Assembly (NCBI GenBank): GCA_020053795.1
Contig: JAGVMN010000021.1
Location: 1-64,000, forward strand
DNA: 64,000 nt
Reading direction: 5' to 3'
Source of the DNA: Bacteroidia bacterium
GTDB taxonomy: Bacteria; Bacteroidota; Bacteroidia; NS11-12g; UBA9320
Shown here: piece by piece, positions 18,236 through 26,664 of the stretch
How the letters are laid out: every line of letters starts with the position of its first letter
Numbering within the stretch: the first letter of the stretch is position 1
The notes under the pieces: generated by a model
What the model saw: only the letters and a program-made list of their open reading frames with translations
Databases searched by the model: none
What the model was told of the DNA's origin: nothing
Translations under genes and position numbers: made by a program

Positions 18236-19564
18236 ATGAAACGAATTGAAAGTCCACCAAACTGGAGAGAGGACAATTACTTTTTTGCCGGAATTGAATT
18301 GTTCTCAAGCCCAGATTTTCAAAGTAAAATAAAAGGAATAAATGAACAATACTCATATTGGGATAAGATCAAATATCAGAAGGATTTAGCTACCACAGAC
18401 CCAAAAATTGTTTGGTCTGCCATTAAAATTTACAGGAGCATTACACGTGAGCGAATTCAATTTGGCAAACATCGTTTTCAATACAGCCTCTTGAATCCTA
18501 TGCTAAAAGCCATACAAGAATTTGACCTGGAATTTCGAAAAAATGTTGAGTTAAAAGATACAGCATCAGTAGAAGATAGAAAGCGACACCTGATCAGCTC
18601 CATCATGGAGGAAGCCATTGCTTCCAGCCAAATTGAAGGAGCAGTCACCACCAGAAAAAAGGCCAAAGAAATGCTCAGGAAGAACACCAAGCCCAGAAAC
18701 AAATCTGAGCAGATGATCTTAAATAATTACCGGACCATAACACATATTGTCGAAATAAAAGATGAACCTATCACTCTGGAAAGATTGTTTGAGGTTCATA
18801 AACTGATCGCTAACCAAACATTAGAAGATGTCAATGATGAAGGCAAATACCGAGATAACAACGACGTTGAAGTAGAGGATGCCATTGATCATGAGACTGT
18901 CTATTCCCCACCCGACTTTAAAGAAGTCCCTGAAATAATGGATGCGTTATTTCAATTCTTTAACTCAAATGATGAAAAACAGTTTATTCACCCAATTGTC
19001 AAAGGATGCATCATCCATTTTATTATCGGATATATCCATCCTTTTGTGGATGGAAATGGACGGACAGCACGAGCTTTGTTTTACTGGTACCTGCTAAAGA
19101 ACGGCTATTGGCTAACGGAATACTTATCCATTTCGCGACTAATCATTCAAACCAAAACACAGTATGCCGAGGCTTTTATTCACACCGAATTAGACGAAAA
19201 TGACCTGACCTATTTCATCAACTACAAGGTGAAAACCATGCAATTGGCTTATGAGAGTCTGAAGGAATACCTGCAACGCAAAGCAAACGAGAAAAAACAG
19301 TTGATTAATTTCACGAAGATCAAGGGTATCAACGAACGGCAGGCTCTGATCATCAATTGGCTTTTTGAGGAACCGGATCAAATTTTGAGCGTCAAAGAAA
19401 TTGAAAACAGGTTTAACGTCGCCAACCAAACAGCCAGAACCGACCTGACCGGACTTGAAAGTTTGGGTTATTTGGAATTGGTAGAACTCAACAAAAAGTC
19501 TAAAGGGTTTTGCAAGTCAGAAAGGTTTGATGAACTTTTAAAAGCACAACTGACAACCAAATAA
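18236..19564 (+). CDS. Fic-domain AMPylase-like protein with built-in inhibitory motif
   Basis: Fic proteins transfer AMP (or other phosphate-containing groups) to target protein hydroxyls. The 442 residues hold the complete core motif HPFVDGNGRTAR near 268-279, with catalytic His and the phosphate-binding loop. An N-terminal helix carries SSQIEG near 129-134, matching the (S/T)xxxE(G/N) inhibitory motif of class II Fic enzymes, so activity is likely autoinhibited. The C-terminus (VKEIENRFNVANQTARTDL near 385-405) looks like a winged helix-turn-helix, as in many Fic family proteins. The target is unknown. It is preceded by a palindrome and a leaderless-type promoter. It is the first gene of a block bounded by copies of that palindrome. 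Confidence 0.93.
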   Translation: MKRIESPPNWREDNYFFAGIELFSSPDFQSKIKGINEQYSYWDKIKYQKDLATTDPKIVWSAIKIYRSITRERIQFGKHRFQYSLLNPMLKAIQEFDLEFRKNVELKDTASVEDRKRHLISSIMEEAIASSQIEGAVTTRKKAKEMLRKNTKPRNKSEQMILNNYRTITHIVEIKDEPITLERLFEVHKLIANQTLEDVNDEGKYRDNNDVEVEDAIDHETVYSPPDFKEVPEIMDALFQFFNSNDEKQFIHPIVKGCIIHFIIGYIHPFVDGNGRTARALFYWYLLKNGYWLTEYLSISRLIIQTKTQYAEAFIHTELDENDLTYFINYKVKTMQLAYESLKEYLQRKANEKKQLINFTKIKGINERQALIINWLFEEPDQILSVKEIENRFNVANQTARTDLTGLESLGYLELVELNKKSKGFCKSERFDELLKAQLTTK

Positions 19565-19764
19565 ACTCGATCTCATTTCGTTACTTTTAGTGGTTAAGTA
19601 GGTCAAAGTTTGAAAAAGCCAATTGTAAAAGGTGTATGCGATTGGATCGTTGTCAGGGAAAGGAATATTCCAATGATTTTGATATTTCGTTAGGAAACTT
19701 ACATTTGTCAGGATTATGGCAGTCGAAATCAACTCGACATAATATTGAAGTAAACGAACCGACC

Positions 19765-20568
19765 ATGAACAAAGAATATTTCTATCTGTCAGGTAAGGAA
19801 CAAAAAGGGCCTCTTAGTTCCGAAGACTTAAAAAACTTGAACCTATCATCTTCAACTCTCATATGGACTGAGGGTTTGGAGAATTGGAAGCCTTTATCCG
19901 AAATAGAAGAATTGACTTCCAAGTCTACACCCCCTCCACCACCTCCATCAATAGAATCTTTGCAACAATCTGATAAACAAAGTATAACTTCTTTTAAACC
20001 AACAAAACGGGAGCAGATTTTCCTGATTTCTTGGATTTCTTTTCACTTATTGGCACTTATTTTATCTTATACGGGAATTGATTTTTTCAATAAATACAAA
20101 GAACTCAGATCAGAAACGTTTTGGCCCTTTACTGAATTCAGGGGAGAATTCGGGGGAGCTAGTAGGTTCTTAGGAATATTTGCGGACTATGATTTCACTG
20201 AATTCATGGTATATGTATTTTGTACCATTGTGTTGTTCTTTGTTTACCGCATCATAAATCCAGAGGCTGACTTTAGAATTAACGGAATTGCCAAGAGATT
20301 AGTCCCATCAATTGTTATTTTCAACTTCTTATGTTTGCTTTTTTCTCTTAAAATTTCTCTGAACGGTGCATGGTTCAGTTCTAAAGAATTTTGGCCTTTC
20401 GCGTTTATGTCTGAAGGTGTCCATTTTAATCTTACAAATAATTATTGGTCCCATGATAGCGGAATTCTTTATGCATATGACTTTTCCGAGTTTTTTACTT
20501 ACACCCTTATTACAGTATTAGTTTTTTGCATTTTTAGAACATTTCAGAAGAGAGAGAGTACTAATTAG
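19765..20568 (+). CDS. GYF_2-domain membrane protein
   Basis: This 267-residue protein begins with a GYF_2-like domain (DUF4339): YFYLSGKEQKGPLSSEDLKN, then LIWTEGLENWKPLSEI. A proline-run linker (PPPPPPS) follows, then four likely membrane helices (around 90-107, 145-162, 180-200 and 245-262). GYF_2 domains are common at the N-terminus of bacterial membrane proteins and are thought to bind other proteins. The membrane part contains two similar units, each with an FWPF element and a (Y/D)DF(T/S)EF element, suggesting an internal duplication. I start at the ATG at 19765, directly before the domain. It follows the Fic gene by 200 bp in the same direction, and no function can be assigned. Confidence 0.75.
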   Translation: MNKEYFYLSGKEQKGPLSSEDLKNLNLSSSTLIWTEGLENWKPLSEIEELTSKSTPPPPPPSIESLQQSDKQSITSFKPTKREQIFLISWISFHLLALILSYTGIDFFNKYKELRSETFWPFTEFRGEFGGASRFLGIFADYDFTEFMVYVFCTIVLFFVYRIINPEADFRINGIAKRLVPSIVIFNFLCLLFSLKISLNGAWFSSKEFWPFAFMSEGVHFNLTNNYWSHDSGILYAYDFSEFFTYTLITVLVFCIFRTFQKRESTN

Positions 20569-20874
20569 TCGGTTAATGCACAAATAATGGTTCTCAGGAA
20601 ATAGTCTTACATGATAGGTCTTTAAATCACAACTGACACAGACTTCCTAAGACTTACAATTATTAAACAAGCATGCAAAATGAACGTACCATAAAAGGGT
20701 TGGTGGTATGAATGCAAAGAACGCTAGCAAGTAACAAAATAATCTCTATCCATAGCAAAAGAAGATGGAATCTGGTACAACAGGTGTTATAGACCATGTG
20801 TATAGAAGAGGAAATTGATTTTGAATTAGGTTTGAATTCGATATATATTTTTCGAATAACTTAATTCTAAATTT
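20569..20874. other. intergenic, nothing recognised
   Basis: This is a 306-bp AT-rich stretch between the GYF_2 and zincin-like genes. TAGGTTTG at 20827-20834 fits the -7 consensus and could serve the zincin-like gene, with no matching -33 element. I see no other structure. Confidence 0.5.
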
Positions 20875-21654
20875 ATGAAACAATTACAATTTAACATTCA
20901 CAAAAACTTCCTTCTCGAAACATCAGCTTGGGGAGACGTAAGCCACTATGACATTGTTGCGTTGCTTGACAATGTAGTTCTCAATTTCTACAAAAATTTG
21001 GACGCGACCCAAATTTCGATAAAAACGGTATTTCTTAAACACTCCAGTACCAGAATTCCGCCTGTAAAGTGTCCAATAATTTTCAAAAATGAACCTTTCA
21101 ATGAAATAAATTTATGTGCACAACACACTTATTGGGGCCAGTATGCTTATGAATTTTCTCATGAACTTTGTCATCATGTAATTGATCCTGACACCTATTC
21201 TACTGATCATAAATTTGGCTGGTTAGAAGAATCTATTTGCGAACTTTCTTCAATTTGTGCCTTGCTTGAAATGTCTAATACTTTTAGGAACATATCACTC
21301 GAACCGAGGTGGGGCGAAGACGCTGATAAATTGCTTTCTTATGCCAATGATATCCTTTATTCTTCTGAAAATGTAATTGATAAGGCATTTCACCAGTGGC
21401 TTACTGACGGCTTAGACTTGCTTTATGGAAATAGGTATAATCGAAAAATGAACAGGATTGTTGCAGTACACTTATTTCCGATTTTTCAAGAAAACCCAAA
21501 ACTTTGGCAAGTAGTCCATTATTTCAAGAATGTTCAAGTATTTGAGGCAATGAACTTGGATCAATTCCTGAAAGAATGGAAGAAAGGGGTTCCATCTGAT
21601 TTGATTGAAAAATTTGAGACGATAGAGAGAACCTTACTATCCTACGACCAATAA
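20875..21654 (+). CDS. putative zinc metallopeptidase (HELCH zincin-like), unknown family
   Basis: I do not recognise the family of this 259-residue protein, but it carries YEFSHELCHHVIDP with HELCH at 96-100, a match to the zinc-binding HExxH motif. WLEESICELSS follows, with Glu-118, Glu-119 and Glu-123 placed as possible third ligands about 18-23 residues later, as in gluzincins. No signal peptide or membrane helix is present, so it should act in the cytoplasm. The remainder is helical. It ends 47 bp before the second copy of the palindromic element. Processing of a regulator or toxin, by analogy with small cytosolic zincins, is speculation. Loss of activity cannot be excluded. Confidence 0.65.
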   Translation: MKQLQFNIHKNFLLETSAWGDVSHYDIVALLDNVVLNFYKNLDATQISIKTVFLKHSSTRIPPVKCPIIFKNEPFNEINLCAQHTYWGQYAYEFSHELCHHVIDPDTYSTDHKFGWLEESICELSSICALLEMSNTFRNISLEPRWGEDADKLLSYANDILYSSENVIDKAFHQWLTDGLDLLYGNRYNRKMNRIVAVHLFPIFQENPKLWQVVHYFKNVQVFEAMNLDQFLKEWKKGVPSDLIEKFETIERTLLSYDQ

Positions 21655-21701
21655 TCAGGTACAAAAAGGCATTTTTCTACAAATCTACATTCCCTAAGAT
21701 G

Positions 21702-21732
21702 TCCTAATTTGTCAAGAATTAGGACATTTTAG
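21702..21732. repeat. 31-bp palindromic element, copy 2
   Basis: This copy matches 18182-18212 at 29 of 31 positions in the same orientation and is preceded, like the first, by a nearby CCTAA motif. It lies at the 3' end of the truncated TPR gene, so here it cannot be a promoter operator for that gene. Its placement argues that the element marks the edges of an inserted block. Confidence 0.7.
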
Positions 21733-22037
21733 TTCAACCTCCCCAAATACTCTGTCGTCACATTCACGCCCAGTTCTTTGGCTTTCAGGGCGTCTTTTAA
21801 GGCGTTGAGTTTGTCGCCGTTTGCCAGATAGCACTCCGAGCGGCTGAAATAATAGGAGCCGGAATTCGGACTTAGGGAAATAGCATTGTTCAGACTTGAA
21901 ATGGCTCTGGCATATTGCTTTTGGTTTTGCTCGTTCACCCCGTTCCAGTAATAGGCTTTGTGAGCCGCCTTGTCTTTGATGATGTCGAAATAAGTTTCAA
22001 AATCCTTTTGGGCAGATGCACTTTCTTTTCTAAGCAT
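21729..22037 (-). pseudogene. TPR protein, N-terminally truncated
   Basis: The 102-residue frame is a tetratricopeptide unit: YYWNGVNEQNQKQYARAISS, then LNNAISLSPNSGSYYFSRSE and LNALKDALKAKELG. The frame stays open a little upstream of the first ATG (PEPWYYF), to a stop just before the IS481 remnant. A protein starting in the middle of a TPR helix without a leader is unlikely to be complete. The gene was probably cut by the insertion sequence at its 5' side. It is transcribed leftwards and its stop lies within the second palindromic element. Confidence 0.6.
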
Positions 22038-22072
22038 AAAATAATACCACGGTTCAGGTAACTATCGGTATA

Positions 22073-22540
22073 TCACGGATTGGCCTCCAACGCCTTGAGT
22101 CGTTTAGGGAATGTCTCCAGATCATGGCGTTGCCAAACACAACAAACGCCACAAGACGAGATAAATGTACCTTTCGATGTGCGTTGGATGCTCGCAGCTG
22201 ACCCATGGCCGGTTGTTCAGAAGCAAAATGTACAACCGTTTCTTCAATCTCAGGCTCTATCCGGTTCTGGTGATTCGGTTTTTTTCTGCATACCTCCTGA
22301 AGGGCAAGTGTTCCGCCTGTTTCATACAACTCTCTGTTGCGATAAAAACGATCACGGGAGTATCCCATGACCTTGCAGGCTTCTGAAACTTGGCCTAATT
22401 TCTCTGCTAAATTTAGCAGTCCTCATCGTGTTTTGATTCATTTTGTTTCTACCTTCATTTCTGAAAGTTTTATGGATTTGAATTGTGTAATTTCACTTTC
22501 ACAATTTAAACAACTGTCAGATTAAGTCAAAACTATTACA
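22073..22540 (-). mobile_element. IS481-family remnant, frameshifted N-terminal transposase
   Basis: Reading leftwards, the N-terminal helix-turn-helix part of an IS481 transposase is visible: LLNLAEKLGQVSEACKVMG, YSRDRFYRNRELYETGG, then HFASEQPAMGQLRASN. A frameshift follows, after which another frame continues with KGTFISSCGVC and LETFPKRLKALEANP to a stop at 22073. A further shift separates the first part from any upstream start. The catalytic DDE portion is missing. Upstream, a sequence reading TGTAATAGTTTTGAC on the minus strand from 22540 may be the terminal inverted repeat. The kmo promoter begins close beyond it. Confidence 0.75.
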
Positions 22541-22576
22541 AATAAACATCCGTCATACAACTTCAATAATTCAATT

Positions 22577-22584
22577 TATCTTTG
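22577..22584 (+). promoter_or_regulatory. -7 box of kmo (leaderless spacing)
   Basis: TATCTTTG, a perfect TAnnTTTG match, ends 4 nt before the ATG at 22589, the same arrangement as at lepA and the Fic gene. No good -33 element is visible. Confidence 0.55.
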
Positions 22585-22588
22585 ACCC

Positions 22589-23938
22589 ATGACAAAGATA
22601 ACAATTGCCGGTGGTGGTTTGGCGGGCTCACTGATGGCCGTTTATTTAGGAAAACGAGGTTTTGATGTAGAGCTATACGAACGGCGTTTGGATATGCGGA
22701 AGAACCTCATTTCTGCAGGTAAATCCATCAACCTGGCCCTGAGCACAAGAGGACTGAACGCACTGGAAAAAGTGGGTTTGCGGCAGGCCATTTTAGATCA
22801 TGCCATACCCATGCACGGACGCATGATACACGACCCGCAGGGAATTCAGAAATATCAGCCATATGGCAAGGAGGGTCAGTATATCAACTCGGTTTCGAGG
22901 GGCATGCTGAACATATTATTGCTCGAACTTGCCGATGAACTGCCCAATGTCAAAATATTTTTCGAACACCGTTGCACTGAGGTTGATTCCGAAAAAGGTA
23001 TTGCATGGTTCGAAAACAATGAGGGCATATCCCTAAAAGTAAAATCGGATTATATCATCGGCGGCGATGGGGCTTTCTCTGCCGTCCGTTTGAGGATGAT
23101 GCAGTCAGAGCGGTATGACTACTCGCAGGAATATCAGAAACATGGCTACAAGGAACTGACCATTGCTCCCAAGAACGGGGGTTTCGCCATGAAGAACGAA
23201 TGTCTGCATATATGGCCCCGCAGAGAATACATGCTCATCGCCCTTCCCAATCCCGATAAGACTTTTACATGTACCTTGTTTTTCCCTTATGAAGGGCCCG
23301 ATAGCTTTGCTTCTATTAAAACCGAAGCCGACCTGTTGAAATTCTTCAATACCAATTTCCCCGATGCGGTGCCACTGATGCCCGATTTGGTTGAGGACTT
23401 TTTTGCCAATCCAACTGGTGATTTGGTAACGGTTCGTTGCTTTCCATGGGTTACCGGAAAAACGATTCTAATTGGGGATGCGGCCCATGCGGTGGTTCCA
23501 TTTTACGGGCAGGGAATGAACTGTGCTTTTGAGGATTGTGTGGAGTTGGATGTCTGTCTCGAAAAATATTTACCCGACTGGAAAAAAGCTCTTGATACAT
23601 ATCAGAAAATCCGCAAACCTAACGCTGATGCCATAGCTGATCTGGCCATTCAGAACTTCATAGAAATGCGTGACAAGGTGGGAGATGCCGATTTTCTGCA
23701 CTTTAAAAAACTGGAACACGACCTGTGTGAATTATATCCGCATTCATTCAAATCTCAGTACGAGATGGTTTCTTTTACACTTGAATCATACGTCAAAGCC
23801 AAAGAACTGGGAGCAGCCAATACCCGCCTGGTGAAATACCTGATTGAATTCAAACTGGAAGACAGGATAAAAGATGCTGCTTTTATGGAACAATTCTTTG
23901 AAAATTTCAGAAACAATAATTTGCAAGAATACGTCTAA
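22589..23938 (+). CDS. kmo: kynurenine 3-monooxygenase
   Basis: This FAD-dependent hydroxylase converts L-kynurenine to 3-hydroxykynurenine with NADPH and O2, in the tryptophan degradation route that can feed NAD synthesis. The 449 residues match the family. The FAD dinucleotide fold is ITIAGGGLAGS at 4-14, YIIGGDGAFSAVR near 152 is the middle motif, and ILIGDAAHAVVPFYGQGMN near 296 binds the FAD ribityl. A KMO-specific N-terminal region (SAGKSINLALSTRG) is present. The start is fixed by the first beta strand and a leaderless-type promoter. The flippase gene follows after 5 bp, so they share an mRNA although the functions look unrelated. No other kynurenine-pathway gene is in the window. Confidence 0.95.
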   Translation: MTKITIAGGGLAGSLMAVYLGKRGFDVELYERRLDMRKNLISAGKSINLALSTRGLNALEKVGLRQAILDHAIPMHGRMIHDPQGIQKYQPYGKEGQYINSVSRGMLNILLLELADELPNVKIFFEHRCTEVDSEKGIAWFENNEGISLKVKSDYIIGGDGAFSAVRLRMMQSERYDYSQEYQKHGYKELTIAPKNGGFAMKNECLHIWPRREYMLIALPNPDKTFTCTLFFPYEGPDSFASIKTEADLLKFFNTNFPDAVPLMPDLVEDFFANPTGDLVTVRCFPWVTGKTILIGDAAHAVVPFYGQGMNCAFEDCVELDVCLEKYLPDWKKALDTYQKIRKPNADAIADLAIQNFIEMRDKVGDADFLHFKKLEHDLCELYPHSFKSQYEMVSFTLESYVKAKELGAANTRLVKYLIEFKLEDRIKDAAFMEQFFENFRNNNLQEYV

Positions 23939-23943
23939 ATCTC

Positions 23944-25383
23944 ATGAGAAAATTCTTTGCAGATGCCTTGTTTGTTCAGATTTTAAACCTGTTGGTGAAG
24001 CCGGTTTGGATTTTGGTGATAGACAGGGCAGTGCAAAATTATCTTCCCGCAGAAGCTTATGGCGGATATTTCAGTTTGCTGAGTTTTAGTTTTCTTTTCA
24101 TCATCATACTCGATCTGGGAATCAACACCTACAACAACCGAAGTGTGGCCGTCAATGATCAGTTTTTTGCGGAACATTTCAGGGAACTCATCAAAGTAAA
24201 AACCTTTTTGAGTCTGATTTATGCTGCGGTTGTGTTGGTCATCGGTTGGGTAGTGGGCATTTCTGCGGAAGAACTTCCCTTGTTGATTTTATTGATCGTA
24301 ATGCAGATTCTGACCTCGTTCAGTCAGTTTATCCGGTCGAACATCACCGCCTGGCATTGGTTCAAAAAAGAGGGGATACTGTCTGTTACCGATCGTTTTG
24401 TCGCCATTATTGGCATTGCAGCTTTTCTTTGGATTCCGGACTGGAAGGATTGGTTGAATGCCGAAATATTTGTGGCTATTCAGCTTTGCGGAGTAGCAAT
24501 AGCTTTGATTCTTGGGTTGGGATATTCATGGTCGCAGATAAAGCATATTAGTAAAAAAACAGATTCCGGACTTTGGCGGAAAATACTAAAAGAGAGTTGG
24601 CCTTTTGCCTTATTGGCTGCGTTGATGGGATTGTACACCCGTATCGATGCGGTGATGTTAAAATTCCTTCACACAGATGGAGCTTTAGAGACTGACGTTT
24701 ACGCCATGGGCTACAGGCTTTTGGATGCCGGAAATATGTTTGCGGCCATTCTCAGCGGGATGCTTCTTCCGTACTTTTCGCGGTTGCTCTCCCAAAAAAA
24801 CGATACCAAAAGACAAAGCCATGTGGCTTATGGGTGGATGTTCCTGGGTGCCGCTCCTATTGTCTTTCTCGGCCATCGGTATGGCTTTCAAATTACCTCT
24901 TTTCTCTATCCCGACAAAGCGGATGCTTATTCCGCTAATATATTTTCACTCTTGATGACTGTTTTCCCGGCTGCCGCATTGGTGTTTGTTTTTGGAGCCT
25001 TGCTCACTGCAGCCGGCAGCATCCGTTGGCTGAACAGAATGGCCATTGCCTCTTTTATTCTCAATTTTTCTGCAAATCTCATTTTAATTCCTGAATTTGG
25101 GGCAGAAGGAGCTGCTTTTGCCACACTATCCACTCAGTGGTTCTTTGGGCTGGCATGTGTTATCAGATGTTACAGCAAGTTTAAGTGGCGGTTTGATTTA
25201 AGAGGAATGACTTATTGGGTCTTATGGCTGGGCATCCTGTTTGTCTCCATATTTTATATACCCCAAATATTTCCCCCATGGCTCATTCAATGCGTGGCAG
25301 TTTGTGTTCTGGCAGTAGTCTTGGCCGTGATTTTCAATTTGGCAGAAATAAGAAAGGGGTTTAGGAATATATTTGGACAATAG
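23944..25383 (+). CDS. Wzx-like polysaccharide flippase (MOP/MATE superfamily)
   Basis: This is a 479-residue membrane protein with about 12-14 hydrophobic helices and few charged residues, typical of oligosaccharide flippases (MurJ/Wzx/RfbX type). Such proteins move undecaprenyl-linked glycans to the periplasmic face. Features include SWPFALLAALMGLYTRIDAV near 219-238, a stretch that recurs in polysaccharide flippases, and the repeat-like second half starting at LLPYFSRLLSQ. The start ATG lies 5 bp after kmo. The next genes (Wzz-like, O-antigen ligase-like) support a surface-polysaccharide role. The exact lipid-linked substrate is unknown. Confidence 0.85.
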   Translation: MRKFFADALFVQILNLLVKPVWILVIDRAVQNYLPAEAYGGYFSLLSFSFLFIIILDLGINTYNNRSVAVNDQFFAEHFRELIKVKTFLSLIYAAVVLVIGWVVGISAEELPLLILLIVMQILTSFSQFIRSNITAWHWFKKEGILSVTDRFVAIIGIAAFLWIPDWKDWLNAEIFVAIQLCGVAIALILGLGYSWSQIKHISKKTDSGLWRKILKESWPFALLAALMGLYTRIDAVMLKFLHTDGALETDVYAMGYRLLDAGNMFAAILSGMLLPYFSRLLSQKNDTKRQSHVAYGWMFLGAAPIVFLGHRYGFQITSFLYPDKADAYSANIFSLLMTVFPAAALVFVFGALLTAAGSIRWLNRMAIASFILNFSANLILIPEFGAEGAAFATLSTQWFFGLACVIRCYSKFKWRFDLRGMTYWVLWLGILFVSIFYIPQIFPPWLIQCVAVCVLAVVLAVIFNLAEIRKGFRNIFGQ

Positions 25384-25620
25384 TGAGACCAGCTAAGATC
25401 AGACAAATATCATTTCCTGAAACAAGTTCAGGATGATGCAATGCGTTCGTTAACCGAATGCGTTTGTGATTTTGCAGAATTATTTAGTTTACAGGCATCA
25501 ACAACATGAAACCTGAAACTTGGGCTTTGAAATTTGGGCCTTGGGTCTTTGTTTCGAAACCGCACAACCTATCACCTGAGTTTATTGTCTAAATTCGCGA
25601 ACTTTAATGAAAAAAAACCA

Positions 25621-26664
25621 ATGACCCAACAGAACAAAGCTTTTGAATTCAACTTTGTTGACCTCCTCCAATTCATCTATCGCTGGAAAAAACATCTGAT
25701 CATCATTTGCGGCATCGCCGCAGTGGCATCGGCCATTTTTTCGAGCCCTTTATTTATCAAGCCCAAATACAAAGCCGAGGCTATTTTCTACCCCACTACC
25801 ATCAACTCCATCAGTAATGCCATGTTTACAGACCTGAATAAAAGGGAAATGGACCTGCTGGCCTTTGGTGAAGAAGAAGAAGCCGAGAACGCCTTGCAAA
25901 TATTGCAATCATCTGAACTGAAAAGCCGTATTGTCAGAAATTTTAACCTGATGAAACATTATCGAATTGACCCAAAAGGCAGTCAGCCTATGACCAAACT
26001 GGCCAAAAAACTTGATGCCAATATTGATTTCAAAAGAACGAGATATCTCAGTGTAAAAGTTACCGTGCTCGATGAAGACAAGGACATGGCGGCGAGAATT
26101 GCCAATGGAATTACTGAATTATATGATACCATCAAGACCGAAATACAAAAGCAGGTGGCCAATGAAGCTTTCAAAATTATTGAGGGACAATACAAAGCAA
26201 AAGAAGCAGAAGTTTGGGAATTCCGGGTCAAATTGAAAGAACTGGCCGATCAGGGCATTACCAACTACGAAGAACAATCAAGGGCCGTTTCTGAGGAAAT
26301 TTTCAAGTTAAAATCTAAGGGAGGGTCACCATCGGGGCTAACTGAACTGGAAGCCCAACAAACCAAGCTGGCCAAATTCGGTTCCGATTTCACCTACTAC
26401 AATGAAACATTGATATTGGAACTTGAAAATCTCAGTCTGGCCCGGAAGCGTTACGAAAAAGCCAAAGTTGACATTGAGCAAACGATGACACATAAATTCA
26501 TTGTTAATTCTGCCACACCTGCAGAGAAAAAATCATATCCCATTCGCTGGCTCATCGTTTTGGGAACCGTCACAGCAACTTTTGTTCTGATGATGATCGT
26601 GATGTTGTTCACAGAAAACTGGAAAAAGATTAGCGGTAAGGAAGATGCTGTCGCTGAAGCCTGA
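25621..26664 (+). CDS. Wzz-like chain-length determinant protein
   Basis: This 347-residue protein has the Wzz layout: a cytoplasmic start, a membrane helix near 22-42 (HLIIICGIAAVASAIFSSPL), a long periplasmic helical region (about 50-305, with coiled-coil character near 175-285), and a second helix near 307-328 (WLIVLGTVTATFVLMMIVML). No kinase domain follows. Proteins of this kind set the length of O-antigen or exopolysaccharide chains. I start at the ATG at 25621 because the upstream part of the open frame reads as non-protein sequence. The 3' end overlaps the O-antigen ligase-like gene by 20 bp, so the two are co-translated. Confidence 0.85.
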   Translation: MTQQNKAFEFNFVDLLQFIYRWKKHLIIICGIAAVASAIFSSPLFIKPKYKAEAIFYPTTINSISNAMFTDLNKREMDLLAFGEEEEAENALQILQSSELKSRIVRNFNLMKHYRIDPKGSQPMTKLAKKLDANIDFKRTRYLSVKVTVLDEDKDMAARIANGITELYDTIKTEIQKQVANEAFKIIEGQYKAKEAEVWEFRVKLKELADQGITNYEEQSRAVSEEIFKLKSKGGSPSGLTELEAQQTKLAKFGSDFTYYNETLILELENLSLARKRYEKAKVDIEQTMTHKFIVNSATPAEKKSYPIRWLIVLGTVTATFVLMMIVMLFTENWKKISGKEDAVAEA

